From: Planotetraspora kaengkrachanensis
Lineage (GTDB): Bacteria; Actinomycetota; Actinomycetes; Streptosporangiales; Streptosporangiaceae
NCBI RefSeq assembly: GCF_016862895.1
Contig: NZ_BONV01000009.1
Span: 186,001 to 250,000 of the forward strand
Length of the DNA: 64,000 bases
Reading direction: 5' to 3'
A model generated the notes under the pieces. It saw only the letters and a list, made by a program, of their open reading frames with translations, was not told the origin of the DNA and made no database searches. Position 1 is the stretch's first letter; each line of letters starts with the position of its first letter. Shown here one piece after another: positions 9,360 to 19,099 of this stretch. A program made the translations under genes and the position numbers.

Positions 9360-9683
9360 GTGCAATCGCCCTCTAGACGGCTGGAGGCGCCCCCCGGCTA
9401 TGCCTCCGCGGAGCAACATTCCGCAAAGCGGTGGGAATGAGACAGGCACAGGAAGGCTGTAGGGAGCCATTTCCGTCGTGATCATGCTGGTCATGGTGAC
9501 GGGGTCAGGGCCAGATGCGGGGTGAGATGAGGCTCCCGATTAGGGCAGCACACCCCCTTGCACGGGTCAGGGTCGCGACTACGTGCCGCCATTGCCCTGC
9601 GAGGACGACACGGATCTCGCCGAACTCACCTGCCGTATCCGACACGGGGCCGACCGTGTCGTCTTTGCACGTCAGAACGTTGA
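9360..9683. other. gene-poor stretch upstream of the sigma gene
   Basis: No coding frame here has recognisable content. It should contain the sigma-operon promoter (minus strand); I could not identify a convincing -35/-10 pair. Confidence 0.35.
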
Positions 9684-9887
9684 TCAACACTTGACTTCAA
9701 CACGTCAGGCGATATTTCCCCACGTGTTAACTTGACGGCGTCGCTGGACACGTCGCGTACGGCATACAGCCACACCGGCGGCACGGGCAACAACTCGGCC
9801 ACGTGGGACCCGCTGATCACGGCGGCGATCGCCCTCAGCAATGTTGCGGGCACCTACACCGGCACGATCTCCCACACGGTGGCGTAG
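9684..9887 (+). pseudogene. C-terminal remnant of a WxL-like surface protein
   Basis: The frame is open from just after a TGA at 9681 and has no plausible start. It reads ISPRVNLTASLDTSRTAYSH, then GGTGNNSATWDPLI and VAGTYTGTISHTVA before the stop. This is the usual C-terminus of the beta-rich secreted proteins encoded next to DUF916 proteins in actinomycetes. The signal peptide and most of the domain are missing. The stop lies four bases before the GTG of the DUF916 gene. Confidence 0.5.
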
Positions 9888-9891
9888 CCGG

Positions 9892-10911
9892 GTGGCACTA
9901 CGCACCAGGCTGTTCGCCGCGATCGGGGCGCTGCTGGCGATTCATGTCGCCGGCGGCGCCCCGGCGTTCGCGTTGCCACCCGCCGCCCACGCCGGGGAAG
10001 CCGACGGCTCCCTCGGCATCCGGCTGCTCGAAGCCTCGTCCAACCGGAGCGACGACTCGCGGGCCCGGCTCTACATCGTCGACCACATCAACCCGGGAAC
10101 GACGATCTCGCGTCGCTTCGAGATCACCAACACCTCGAGTACGGCCCAGCACATCGCGATCTTTCCCGGCGCGGCCGAGATCCAGGGCAACGCGTTCGTG
10201 CCCTCCGCGGACCGCGACGCCAACGAGCTGAGCACGTGGGTCACCGTCGACCGGCCCCAGGTGGTGGCCCCGCCGCACAGCCGCATCCCCTTGACTGCGA
10301 CGATCAGCATCCCGGAGTCCGCCAGCCGCGGAGAGCGGTACGGCGGCATCTGGGCCCAGGTGCGGTCCGCTCCCGCCGGCCCGGCCTCCGGCTCGACCAT
10401 CCGGGTGGTCAACGGAGTGGGCATCAGGATCTATCTGGATGTCGGTCCCGGCGGCGATCCCCCGTCCGACTTCCGCATCGAGAGCCTGCTGCCCGGCCGT
10501 ACCGAGGACGGCCTGCCGACCGTGCGGGCGACCGTTCACAACACCGGTGAACGCGCCCTCGACCTCAGCGGGCAGATGTGGCTGTCCGAGGGTCCCAACG
10601 GGCTGCAGGCCGGACCGTTCGCCGCCCAGGTCGGCACGACGCTGGCACCGGGCTCCAACGCCCCCGTCTCCGTCATGCTGCGCCAGCCGTTGCCCGACGG
10701 CCCCTGGAAGGTGGCGCTCGCCCTGGAGAGCGGCCGAGTCCATCGAACGGTCACGGGCACCCTCACGTTCCCGCCGCGAGCGGCGAGTTGGGGCCTTCCC
10801 GCGCTCCTGGATTCGGCGCCGCCGTGGATGCTCGTCGCCGGCGGGGCACTCGCCGCCGTGGCCATCCTGATCCTTGCCGTACGCCGCCTGCGACGCAGAC
10901 TCGTCTGGTAG
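9892..10911 (+). CDS. DUF916-type (WxL-binding) secreted membrane-anchored protein
   Basis: 339 residues from GTG 9892. A signal peptide (RLFAAIGALLAIHVAGG) is followed by a beta-sandwich region with INPGTTISRRFEITNTS and later IPESASRGERYGGIWAQV, features of DUF916 domains. A C-terminal membrane span (WMLVAGGALAAVAILILAV) and an RRLRRRL tail anchor it with the domain outside. These proteins bind WxL partners and peptidoglycan in Gram-positives. The partner upstream is only a fragment, so this copy may be orphaned. Confidence 0.8.
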   Translation: MALRTRLFAAIGALLAIHVAGGAPAFALPPAAHAGEADGSLGIRLLEASSNRSDDSRARLYIVDHINPGTTISRRFEITNTSSTAQHIAIFPGAAEIQGNAFVPSADRDANELSTWVTVDRPQVVAPPHSRIPLTATISIPESASRGERYGGIWAQVRSAPAGPASGSTIRVVNGVGIRIYLDVGPGGDPPSDFRIESLLPGRTEDGLPTVRATVHNTGERALDLSGQMWLSEGPNGLQAGPFAAQVGTTLAPGSNAPVSVMLRQPLPDGPWKVALALESGRVHRTVTGTLTFPPRAASWGLPALLDSAPPWMLVAGGALAAVAILILAVRRLRRRLVW

Positions 10912-11037
10912 CGGGGACACGACACCGGATGAGGTGCCTGCATCCGCCACAGAATTCGGGAGAGGTTCTGGCATGCGGGTGCGTCGAGAACGGTGCGATC
11001 CCACCGCTCCTTCACAGCCACAGCCTTGCCTTCCTGG

Positions 11038-11202
11038 TCAACGGGAGCGAAGCGATGTGCTGAGCGCGGCGATGGCGTCGAGGATGCGGCCGAGCCCGTG
11101 CTGGAAACGCTCGTCGGGAGCGAGATGGGCGGTGCGGGAGTCCAGAATCGATCGGTTGAACAGCGGGAATGCGCCCGATTCGACAACCCTGCCGCGCCCA
11201 CG
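11038..11202 (-). pseudogene. TetR-family regulator, C-terminal fragment
   Basis: A 54-codon frame closed upstream by TGA (11203-11205) reads VVESGAFPLFNRSILD, then DERFQHGLGRILDAIAAL. This matches the end of TetR_C ligand-binding domains (sGxFP-x-DerFexGLxrildGi). The DNA-binding half is absent. Confidence 0.5.
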
Positions 11203-11380
11203 TCAGGACCCGCTATTCAGGCCGGGGTCGGGGCCGGGGCGTCGGAACGCGCGGCCCAGACGCCCTGTGGGGTGGATGACGCCGCGTACGGCGTGCTGGT
11301 AGATCAGGCGGCCCTGACGTTGTCGTGCCATCCGGACCATGAGGTCCATGAGCGCTGTCTAGTGGCACGACGCGCCTGGA

Positions 11381-11806
11381 TCACTCGGCACGCCGAACTC
11401 CATGACGAGAGGATTTGCTTAAAGATGTAAGAAATGCGACGAGGCCGACACCTAAGAAGACGGCAGGGAGCAACATCGCGGCACCCACGGCCCACAAGCC
11501 ACTATCGTCCGAAATGGCGGCATTGACTGACCAGGACAACCACATCACACCCGCGATACTGAGCGTGCCGATCCGGGGGTGACCGCGCCGCCCGGCGAGT
11601 CCGGCGAGGAATCCCAGACCGACGACCAGCCCCGCCACCTGCCAAGGCTGATAGGGCCCGCTGAGACTGCCGTCCGGCTCGACATCCCATTCATGGTCCC
11701 ACCCCAGCCAAGCCATGTAGTTCACAAAAGACGCCACAGCCAGGATCACACCGATCCGAGCGCCGGCCCCGATGCGGCGAGCCCGTGATTCTCCCTCTTT
11801 TGCCAC
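11381..11806 (-). CDS. multi-pass membrane protein
   Basis: About 141 residues with four hydrophobic spans: IGVILAVASFVNYMAWLGW, WQVAGLVVGLGFLAGLAG, IGTLSIAGVMWLSW and AVGAAMLLPAVFLGVGLVAF. GTG 11806 is chosen because GAGGTGGGG lies five bases upstream; the frame also extends to 11875. The basic loops suggest N-in topology. No family recognised. It stands alone between remnants. Confidence 0.65.
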   Translation of the reverse strand: MAKEGESRARRIGAGARIGVILAVASFVNYMAWLGWDHEWDVEPDGSLSGPYQPWQVAGLVVGLGFLAGLAGRRGHPRIGTLSIAGVMWLSWSVNAAISDDSGLWAVGAAMLLPAVFLGVGLVAFLTSLSKSSRHGVRRAE

Positions 11807-11957
11807 AATCCCCACCTCGACGGCTCCGGTCGTCCGCAGCATATTGCGTTGCCGAACTACTTTCATCGGGATCAATAGTCTGGGATGTAACCCCTCCTCC
11901 TATCTCTGTTCGAGGCCTCGAAGGCCTGGATGAGGTGGTCCGTCCGAGACGGACCGG

Positions 11958-12164
11958 ATGGGGGGGAACATGTCGACGTCATGCCGTTTCCGTCGTCCGG
12001 ATCGACGGTGGTCTGTGACGCTGACGGCCGGGGCGGGGGCGATCAAGAATTTCGCGTTCGCGCCCGCGGCCGTCACGGTTCCGGTGGGGACCACTGTGAC
12101 CTGGACGAACACCGACGAGGAGCCCCACACGGCGCTCCGCTACCTGACAGGAGGAGGATCGTGA
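11958..12164 (+). pseudogene. cupredoxin (plastocyanin-like) fragment
   Basis: The frame reads IKNFAFAPAAVTVPVGTTVT then WTNTDEEPHT, the N-terminal strands and first copper-ligand region of actinobacterial cupredoxins. It then departs into ALRYLTGGGS and stops. The remaining ligands (Cys, His, Met) and the signal peptide are missing, so it cannot bind type I copper. Its end overlaps the start of the haloperoxidase fragment by four bases. Confidence 0.6.
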
Positions 12165-12367
12165 GGATCTTCGCGCTTCTAGAACCGGGGAGAACCCAGC
12201 GGCGGCCTGTGCTCGCGCTCGCGGTGGCCTTCCTGACAGTCGGTGCCCAGCACGCCGCGGCACCCGCCGCCCATGCCACCCCCCTCGCGACCGCGCACGT
12301 CCTCGCACAGCCGGCCCGGGGCAACGTGGTGATCGAGTGGAACCGGACGCTGGGCTCGGTCAGGTGA
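12161..12367 (+). pseudogene. vanadium-haloperoxidase/PAP2-like protein, 5' fragment
   Basis: GTG 12161 has GAGGAGG just upstream. A signal peptide (VLALAVAFLTVGAQHAAAPA) leads into GNVVIEWNRTLGSVR and a stop. The VVxEWN-RTLL opening is typical of secreted vanadium-dependent haloperoxidase-like phosphatases of ~450 residues. Only 68 residues survive. Copper-protein and haloperoxidase genes are commonly adjacent in actinomycetes, so this looks like the relic of one operon. Confidence 0.55.
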
Positions 12368-13075
12368 TTCCTAGCATGAAGCTGGTCCAGCCAGCCGCTA
12401 CACACGTGTCGTTCCTGTAGGGCCTCAGGCCTTCCCGGGCAAGGTTCATACCTTCGTCGAACTGCGATCGAAGGTGTGGATGCAATGTCAGCCAACGCCG
12501 AAGCACGACGCCGGCCAGCGAGTGTTCGCCCTTGCTGGCCAGCCATTCGATCAGAGCGGTTGGGTAGATGCTTAGCGTCACGACCGGGGCCTCGGCCGCG
12601 AGCCGCTGCGGAGATGCCGTAGTGGCAAACCACGGGAGCGCTACGGTCCGGATCAGCGAGACGAAGTTGTCGAGCACTTCGACCCGCCTTTCTCGACTGG
12701 TGATGTCGACCTGCCCGTTCGCTGGGGGTGTTCGTCAGCACCTCGAGCGGGTGTCCGCACACGAAATCGTCGACACCGCCCGCGAGGACGTGGTCCGGGT
12801 TGGTGCGCCGCCATGTCCGCAGCGCCCCGTCACGGACGTTTAAACAGCTCCGAACGCGATCAACTGCCCGGTGCGGTTCCCAGCCGAGTTTTGCAGGTAA
12901 ATCCGCTCGCTGCGCTTACCGCCCCGGTGCTCCAACTTGCCCTGCGACCTAACCCAGGTGAAGCCTTCGTCGGCCAACTGAGCGGCCAGCCATTCCCCCG
13001 CCTTCCGGATCACGTCGCCGGGTTGATCCAGTCCAACCAGGTCCGCAACCAACTGCGACTCGCTGACTCGCCCGG
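12360..13075 (-). pseudogene. DUF4304-like hypothetical gene broken by two frameshifts
   Basis: Three frames join into one protein. 13075-12840 reads GDVIRKAGEWLAAQLADEGF and ERIYLQNSAGNRTGQLIAF. Next comes LNVRDGALRTWRRTNPDHVL. 12677-12360 reads VALPWFATTASPQRLAAEAP then TALIEWLASKGEHSLAG. The shifts fall near 12840 and 12705. The order (hydrophobic GF motif, lQxs, then a C-terminal helical part) resembles DUF4304 proteins. No start codon is evident. Function unknown. Confidence 0.5.
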
Positions 13076-13248
13076 AACTCGCCTCGATACCCACGACCGA
13101 ATCCTGCCATTTCGGCGACAAACCGGCATGCGCTCGCGAACCTGCCGCATCCACGCAGGAGTGAGGTCGGCCGGTCCAACACAGTCGGTCTGTACGCCGG
13201 GTTGTGATCACAGCGTTTCTCTGACCTGCGGCCGATCTCCAAAACCTG

Positions 13249-13679
13249 GCGACAGCGACGGCCGCGTGCTGCTCGTACAGCCCGCCTACAGGTGCGACAC
13301 CTGGGAAATCCCCGGCGGCGCCCTGGAGCATGGCGAATATCCGTGGGACGCCGCTGCCCGCGAAGTAAGTGAGGAGTTCGGCCTGAACCTTCTGCCAGGC
13401 CGGCTGCTTGCCATCGATATCGTCCCCGCCCAGAACGACGGGCGGCCCCCGCTGATCAACTTCCTGTTCGACGGCGGCGTCCTCAGCCCGGCCGAGGCCG
13501 CCGCCATCCACCCCCACGACGACGAACTAACCGCCGTCGCCTGGTCCTCCCGCCAGGAGTGGACCGACCGCCTGGCCCCCCACCTGGCACGGCGCATCAC
13601 CGCGTGTGCGGACGCCGCCAACGCCGACCGGACTGTCTACCTGCAGAACGGCTGGCCGCTCAAAGACACCAACGGATAG
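13249..13679 (+). CDS. NUDIX hydrolase, probably 5'-truncated
   Basis: The Nudix box is intact: GALEHGEYPWDAAA followed by REVSEEFGL. It is preceded by GRVLLVQPAYRCDTWEIPGG and followed by ten further strands and helices to a natural-looking C-terminus. NUDIX enzymes hydrolyse nucleoside diphosphate-X compounds using a Mg2+ bound by the REXXEE glutamates. The normal N-terminal ~25 residues are not present; the frame runs upstream into unrelated sequence with no ribosome site. It is therefore a truncated gene or one with a displaced start. Confidence 0.6.
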
Positions 13680-13774
13680 CACACCGCTGCATCACATGAC
13701 CGGTGTCCTCAAGGCACCCGCCATCCGCCTCACCCACGCCTCTCTCCGCAAAGAGGAGACTCGTCGCTTGCCGC

Positions 13775-13804
13775 GCGGGGTCGACCGTTTCGGGTCGACC
13801 CCGC
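13775..13804. terminator. bidirectional terminator between convergent genes
   Basis: GCGGGGTCGACC (13775-13786) pairs perfectly with GGTCGACCCCGC (13793-13804) around a 6-nt loop. It separates the NUDIX gene (plus) from the deacetylase (minus). Confidence 0.7.
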
Positions 13805-13852
13805 TTGCACAGTTGCTCCGACTACACCGGTCCGGGGATCGGCCCCGTGAGG

Positions 13853-15781
13853 CTATGGCCGAGCAACGCTGATCGTGTCACGGGCCTGGTCCTTCCACGC
13901 TTGCCCGTGAGCTGTGACCGTGGGGTCGTTCACGATTGTCGTCGGAGCATTGTTGCTTACGTTCACGGTGATCGTGATCGGCGGATAGTCCGAATACGGA
14001 CCCAAAGTGTCGCTACGGGTGCACGTTCTCGTCCGCGATCCACTGCAGGTCCAACCTGGACCCGACGCCGCCGTGGCCGTGAGGCCGGCTGGAATCACGT
14101 CCTGTACCGTGACCGTGCTTCCGCCGATGGGATCGGGATCGCTCGGCTGGCCGCTGGTGTTCGTGACAGTCAGCGTCAGTGTGCCGGTCTGTCCCGGCAC
14201 GAACGTAGAAGGGCCGTGGGTTGCGGAGATTGCTATGGGGTCCGGAGCGACGAACCAGGGCTCCGGAGGCGTGCCGGGGCGTTCCAGGAAGTTGTACGGC
14301 ACGGGGTTGGTGATCTGCGGAATGGGTTTGCCGGAGGAGACATACCGATCGGCCACGACCTGGCCGGTGTGATCGACCTTGCCCCAGCAGTAGCCCATGG
14401 CGCGGGCCGCGGGGAGGATCTGTCTCACGGCATCCACCGTCGCGGCACCGGCCGGCGTGTCGATCGGGCCATCGTGCAGACCGATGATGGCTCCTGGATG
14501 CAGTTGGCTGAGGATCGAGTCGCGCGTCTGCTCCGCGGTCGTAGCCGGCTCGTAGTCGGCACCCGTTTCGATTCTGGTGAGGAAGTAGGTGTAGCCCTGC
14601 GAGCTCACGACCTCCTGCGTATGGGTGTTGGCGCTGCCGAACGGTGTTCGGATCCCCTTGAAGGTGAAAGGGGCACCAATCGCATCGAAGGCGGCCTCGT
14701 TGTGTTGCACTTCCTCGATCTTCGCCGCGTCGGAGAGCGCGTTCATATCGGTGTGGTTATACGTGTGGTTGAGCAGGACGTGGCCCTCGCTCCGCGTAAA
14801 CCTCTCGATCTGCGGGTTGGCCTCTGCTCTCATGCCGAGATCGAAGAACACTCCATGAACCTGGTTGTCACGGAAGATCTGCAGGGTCTGGGGTCGGTAG
14901 AACGATGGCCCGTCGTCGAAGGTGATCGCAAGGCGGTTGGGGCACGAGTTGGGGATCTGGTTGTCCTTTTTCGTACCCACGTCCGAGCGTGAGGCGGCCC
15001 CTTGGATCGCGCGTTGCTGGGCCGGCGACAGGAGCCCTTTCTTGACGAACTCATTGGTCGCGTGGGCCACGGTGGAGACAAAGCTGCCGTGGTTCTTGAA
15101 TGGTTCCGCATTCCAGATGACGTCGAGCAGCGTGCACCCGTCGGCGCGCTCGGGGTTGCGGACGCCCGAGTCAATCGCCGGTACTGGCGGCGCGAACGAC
15201 ACCGCCTCCTCCGGCGACCACCCATTGGGACAGGCGTCCCCCGTCACCGGGATGGAATCGGTGTCGGAGCCAGGGGTCTCGTCCCCGCCACCGGCAACCG
15301 TGGGGGTGTTGGTCAGCAACGCCGCTGCATTGGTGGCCACTTTCACGGTGATCGCGATCGGAGGGTAGGAGGACCGCGCGCGCAATGGGTCGCTGCGCGT
15401 ACACGTGACGGACGTGGAGCCGGAGCAGGTCCACCCGTTCCCGGACGCGGCGACCGGCCCGGCACCGAACCCAGCGTTGTTGACAAGCGCCGACAGGCCG
15501 GCCGGGAGCACGTCGGACACGGTAACCGCGCTTTGGGTCGGGCCGTCTCCGGAGTTCGTGACCGTCAACTGAAGAGTTCCGGAGTACACGGTTGTGTTGT
15601 CGGGCTGCCCTTTGAGAAATGTGTCGAGGCTGTGGGTTGCGGAGATCGTGAGACTCGGGGCCGCCAGCGCAGAAGATGCCGGCACGTGCACAAACGAAAC
15701 CGCGAAGACCGTGGCGATCAGGAGGCTAAGACGCGAAGCCAAGCGTGTCCCTCGACCTCGCGCCCTAGAGAAACGTCTCAT
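13853..15781 (-). CDS. secreted NodB-type polysaccharide deacetylase with flanking DUF11-like domains
   Basis: 642 residues from ATG 15781 (GGGAG ribosome site); an in-frame extension to 15877 is less likely. After a signal peptide comes a DUF11/CARDB-like beta domain (SLTISATHSLDTFLKG...). The CE4 domain is central: motif 1 ITFDDGP, motif 2 LNHTYNHTDM (HxxxH zinc site), motif 3 RTPFGSA and motif 5 GLHDG. A second DUF11-like domain closes the protein. CE4 enzymes remove N- or O-acetyl groups from chitin, peptidoglycan or xylan; the chitinase and glucosaminidase neighbours favour chitin-type substrates, by inference. Confidence 0.9.
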   Translation of the reverse strand: MRRFSRARGRGTRLASRLSLLIATVFAVSFVHVPASSALAAPSLTISATHSLDTFLKGQPDNTTVYSGTLQLTVTNSGDGPTQSAVTVSDVLPAGLSALVNNAGFGAGPVAASGNGWTCSGSTSVTCTRSDPLRARSSYPPIAITVKVATNAAALLTNTPTVAGGGDETPGSDTDSIPVTGDACPNGWSPEEAVSFAPPVPAIDSGVRNPERADGCTLLDVIWNAEPFKNHGSFVSTVAHATNEFVKKGLLSPAQQRAIQGAASRSDVGTKKDNQIPNSCPNRLAITFDDGPSFYRPQTLQIFRDNQVHGVFFDLGMRAEANPQIERFTRSEGHVLLNHTYNHTDMNALSDAAKIEEVQHNEAAFDAIGAPFTFKGIRTPFGSANTHTQEVVSSQGYTYFLTRIETGADYEPATTAEQTRDSILSQLHPGAIIGLHDGPIDTPAGAATVDAVRQILPAARAMGYCWGKVDHTGQVVADRYVSSGKPIPQITNPVPYNFLERPGTPPEPWFVAPDPIAISATHGPSTFVPGQTGTLTLTVTNTSGQPSDPDPIGGSTVTVQDVIPAGLTATAASGPGWTCSGSRTRTCTRSDTLGPYSDYPPITITVNVSNNAPTTIVNDPTVTAHGQAWKDQARDTISVARP

Positions 15782-15882
15782 GCGAAGTTCTCCCATCTTT
15801 ATCTGACTGATCTGGCTGCCGAGGTTTGCATCGGTTGGTAACCATCGCCGGCCCAGCCGCTCGTGGATCCGGGTCAAAGGGC

Positions 15883-15910
15883 GGGTCCCTGCGTCGATGC
15901 CCAGGGACCC
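15883..15910 (-). terminator. terminator after GH2 gene
   Basis: GGGTCCCTG (15883-15891) and CAGGGACCC (15902-15910) form a perfect 9-bp stem. It lies 26 bases past the GH2 stop. Confidence 0.6.
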
Positions 15911-15935
15911 ACCCTCGTTTATGGCGCCGTGCTGG

Positions 15936-18668
15936 TCAGAGCCCTGACAGGGTCATGGTCGGCGTGTTCCAGCCGGATACGTCGACGCTGGGGGTCTTGC
16001 CGGCCAGGTCGGTCCGACGGTACGTGGCCGTCACAGTGAGTGACTCTCCAGGCCAGATCGACACGTAGTTGTCGCTCCACGTGACCGGTGTGACGGTGTC
16101 TCCGCCGGGGCCCTGGCGAAGGGTGAGGTTCACGAAAAACGCGATCTTGTCGGAGCTGTTGGTGAGGGTGACCGTCGTCTCCGCGGTGCCGTCGCGGCTC
16201 TCGCGTGAACTCGTGCTCGTGCTCACCGTGGCCGGAGCCAGGTCGGCGAGGTCGGACAGCCCGGCGTACTGCGTCGTCGGCGTGTAGTACCAGTCCGACT
16301 TGGCGTAGTTGATGACGTCGGGTTGCGTCGACAGCCAGTAGACGTTGCGGCTGACGGTGGCCCCGCCGCGGTCGGTCATGACGAGCTTGACGAAGTACGT
16401 CCGCGATAGATCATTCAGCTGCGGAAGGGTCAGCAACCTCTCGGACCGGTTGGCAGACAGGCTGACGTCGCCGACCCGCTTGCTGTACCGCAATGTCCCG
16501 TCGAGGTTGTAGACCTCCGCCGAGATGGTCAGGTCCTTCGCGGGTTCGGCGGTGTGGTTGACCCCGACGACGGAACGGTCGTCGTAGGAGTACTGCACGT
16601 GCAGGTTCTCATTCGCCTTCTTCGCCCCGAAGTACGAGCCTGCCGGGTTCAGGTAGTAGTCGTAGAGGTGCCAGTTCAGCGACGGCCAGGCATTGTTGAG
16701 CATCCAGTAGACGAGTCCGGTCGACGGCTTGCTGGTGTCATTCATGTTGCGGATATATGCCTCGAACTGCGCGCGCACGTTCTCATAGTTCGCCAGCTGC
16801 GCCTTGGCGACGTAGTCCTCAAGGCTCTTCGGCGCGCCGTAGCGGCCCGCCAGCGCGTTGCTGAAGAGCTTGAGATTGGTGAACGTGGACGATGGTGCGG
16901 CGTGATACTGCGCGGCGTTGAAGTCCTGCCACAAGGCGTCCTGTTCGGCTGGGGAGAGCATCTTGCGCAGGCTGTCGAGCGTCGGGATGCTCTTGCCCGC
17001 GCTCAGTTCGGCGTTGAAGCCCTCTGCGCCCCCAACCTGCTTGTTGTACCAGTAGTTCGGCGGTACCCAGTCGTATGGGCCGGACATCTTCATTCCCGAC
17101 TTGCCGGTGATCGCCCCCGTCGTGGTCGCGGCGGAAGGGATGATCGGGTTACGCCAGTCGTTGTCGCGCAGCGTGTCGACGTAGAGCTTTTCGATGTCCG
17201 CCGGCGGAACCTTGTCGCTGCCGATCAGGAAGGCGATGACGCTCGGGTGGTTGCGCAGCAACTTCGCCTCGCTGGCCATCAACTCCCCGGCGACCCGCCG
17301 GTCTTCATCGGTCCACTTGTTCGTGCCGGTCCACTTCTCCCACTTATGGCAGCATTCCCAGCCCGGCATGATCATGATGCCGTAGCGGTCGGCGAGTGCG
17401 TAGAACTCGTCGCTCTCCAGCTTGCCTTCGGTGCGAATGGTGTTCAGTCCGAGGTCGACGGCATAGCGGAACTGGTCTTCCATCTTGCCGAGCTCGGGCC
17501 GCAGAAGGAGGTCGGACGCCCAGCCCCCGCCCCGGATGAGCAGCGGCTTGCCGTTGACGACGAACTGGCGACCGTTGTCGGAGTTGACGTGCGAGGTGAC
17601 GTCGCGGATACCGAAGGTGGTGTGCGCCCGGTCGGAGAGATCTCCGTCCACGTGCGCCGTCAGATCGAGGTCGTAAAGTGGCTGCTTGCCCATCTGCGCG
17701 GGCCACCAGATCCGCGGGTTGTCGATCGAGAGCTGACCGAACTCCTCAGGGGTGAAGACGACCGTCCGCATCTCCCGCGGCGTCAGCGTGACCGTCTTCT
17801 TGACGACGACGTTGTCGATCTTGCCTTCGACGGCCACGGTGCGGGGCTGGTCACCGGCGTTGCGCACGTCTACCTTGACGGTCAGGTCGGCATGGTCCAG
17901 GCCTGGCAGGGAGACGTCGGTGAGCACCCGCGGTTCGGTCAGCGACACCGGCCCAGAACGTACGATCTCCACGTCACGCCAGATCCCCATGTTGTTGTCC
18001 GGAGGGGACTGCGCCCAGTCGATCCAGCCGATGGACAGGTCCCGGTCGGGATCTGCCGGATACGACTCGATCGCCAGCGCGTTCTTGCCAGGGCGGACGA
18101 GATCGGTCACATCAAGTTCCTTGATGTTGTACGCGCCGACGACCTCATCCTTCGTGGCCACCTGCTGTCCGTTCAGCCAGATGTCCGCCCGGGAGATGAT
18201 GCCGTTCAAGCGGAGAGTCGTCGTCAGGCCCGGCTTTCCGGTGACAACGAACTCCTCGCGGTACCACCAGGGGACCTTGAAATCCGCTTTGTCCACGTTG
18301 TCGCGCATGTTCGTGGAGTAGAACAGGTCGGGATAGCGGCCGTTCTCCACCAGGCCGGCGAGCACCGTCGAGCGCGGGGACACCGGCAGCCACCCCGCGT
18401 CCTTGAAGTTGGGCTGAGATACGTCCTCACCGCCCGACCTCACAGCGCTCGACGACTTGAGCTTCCACCCGGCGATCGGGGTGGCGTTCCCGACCGCTCC
18501 TTGAACGATTGTGGGCTGACCGGCTCCCACGGGAGCCCCGTCGGCCGCGCCCGCGGCCGAGGTGATACCGATTGAGCTCACGCTCATCGCCAGAACGGCC
18601 GCGAAGGCCGTTCTACGGCGGAGGCTGCGACGCGCCGATAATGATCGCGGACTCTTCAACAGCAACAC
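15936..18668 (-). CDS. secreted GH2 exo-beta-D-glucosaminidase-like enzyme
   Basis: About 910 residues from GTG 18668 (GGAGAT upstream); the frame continues to 18746 without a better start. A signal peptide follows an RRSLRRR basic region. The three GH2 domains are recognisable. The catalytic barrel has LNTIRTEGKLESDEFYALAD and MPGWECCHKWE. Acid/base Asp is in FLIGSDKVP (~485) and the nucleophile Glu in GFNAELSAG (~554). Asp in place of the usual Glu is the signature of the CsxA chitosan exo-glucosaminidase subgroup. The C-terminal beta domains are CsxA-like. Product would be glucosamine released from chitosan oligomers. A palindrome lies upstream. Confidence 0.88.
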   Translation of the reverse strand: MLLLKSPRSLSARRSLRRRTAFAAVLAMSVSSIGITSAAGAADGAPVGAGQPTIVQGAVGNATPIAGWKLKSSSAVRSGGEDVSQPNFKDAGWLPVSPRSTVLAGLVENGRYPDLFYSTNMRDNVDKADFKVPWWYREEFVVTGKPGLTTTLRLNGIISRADIWLNGQQVATKDEVVGAYNIKELDVTDLVRPGKNALAIESYPADPDRDLSIGWIDWAQSPPDNNMGIWRDVEIVRSGPVSLTEPRVLTDVSLPGLDHADLTVKVDVRNAGDQPRTVAVEGKIDNVVVKKTVTLTPREMRTVVFTPEEFGQLSIDNPRIWWPAQMGKQPLYDLDLTAHVDGDLSDRAHTTFGIRDVTSHVNSDNGRQFVVNGKPLLIRGGGWASDLLLRPELGKMEDQFRYAVDLGLNTIRTEGKLESDEFYALADRYGIMIMPGWECCHKWEKWTGTNKWTDEDRRVAGELMASEAKLLRNHPSVIAFLIGSDKVPPADIEKLYVDTLRDNDWRNPIIPSAATTTGAITGKSGMKMSGPYDWVPPNYWYNKQVGGAEGFNAELSAGKSIPTLDSLRKMLSPAEQDALWQDFNAAQYHAAPSSTFTNLKLFSNALAGRYGAPKSLEDYVAKAQLANYENVRAQFEAYIRNMNDTSKPSTGLVYWMLNNAWPSLNWHLYDYYLNPAGSYFGAKKANENLHVQYSYDDRSVVGVNHTAEPAKDLTISAEVYNLDGTLRYSKRVGDVSLSANRSERLLTLPQLNDLSRTYFVKLVMTDRGGATVSRNVYWLSTQPDVINYAKSDWYYTPTTQYAGLSDLADLAPATVSTSTSSRESRDGTAETTVTLTNSSDKIAFFVNLTLRQGPGGDTVTPVTWSDNYVSIWPGESLTVTATYRRTDLAGKTPSVDVSGWNTPTMTLSGL

Positions 18669-18800
18669 TCCGATCTCCGTTGAACGGGGGCGAGATCCGG
18701 AAAGGAGAAGGCTGGGGCGGCGTTCGCACCTGATGTGACGCGGCAACCTCCGTTCCCAGGTCTGCGACTACCGAGGATGTGTCCCAGCAAAACCGACGTT

Positions 18801-18838
18801 CGTTGATAGTTTGTAAGCCTTACTAACGAATGTCAACG
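18801..18838. promoter_or_regulatory. palindromic operator candidate upstream of GH2
   Basis: GTTTGTAAG-C-CTTACTAAC (18809-18827) is an inverted repeat with 8 of 9 positions paired, flanked by outer CGTTGA...TCAACG arms. On the minus strand it contains CATTCGTTAGTAAGG, nearly identical to a motif before the GH20-GH2 operon. The style resembles ROK/CsnR-type sites for chitosan genes (inference). Confidence 0.5.
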
Positions 18839-19099
18839 ATCTTTCCGTGCCCAACTCGCCCGAGAATCGGGACTGTCCGAGCCCTCGGTCTCGTTCGCGC
18901 TCGCCACTATCGAGCGTGGTCGGGCTCGCACGTGTCGCGGTGCCGTCACCGGACGGCGTGGTGATTGAGGCGTATTTCTGAGGGACGGGCGAGAGCCGGC
19001 GCGCTCTGCTGAATCGTCCGGATGACGGTGGAGGCACCTCAACCATGGCCGAGTGCATACAGATGTTGCCGCGCCTCGTGGAGATCGTCTCTTACTGGC

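Noticed and set aside
16554-18575. 673-codon plus-strand frame
   Set aside because: Antisense shadow of the GH2 gene, with no family signature or ribosome site.
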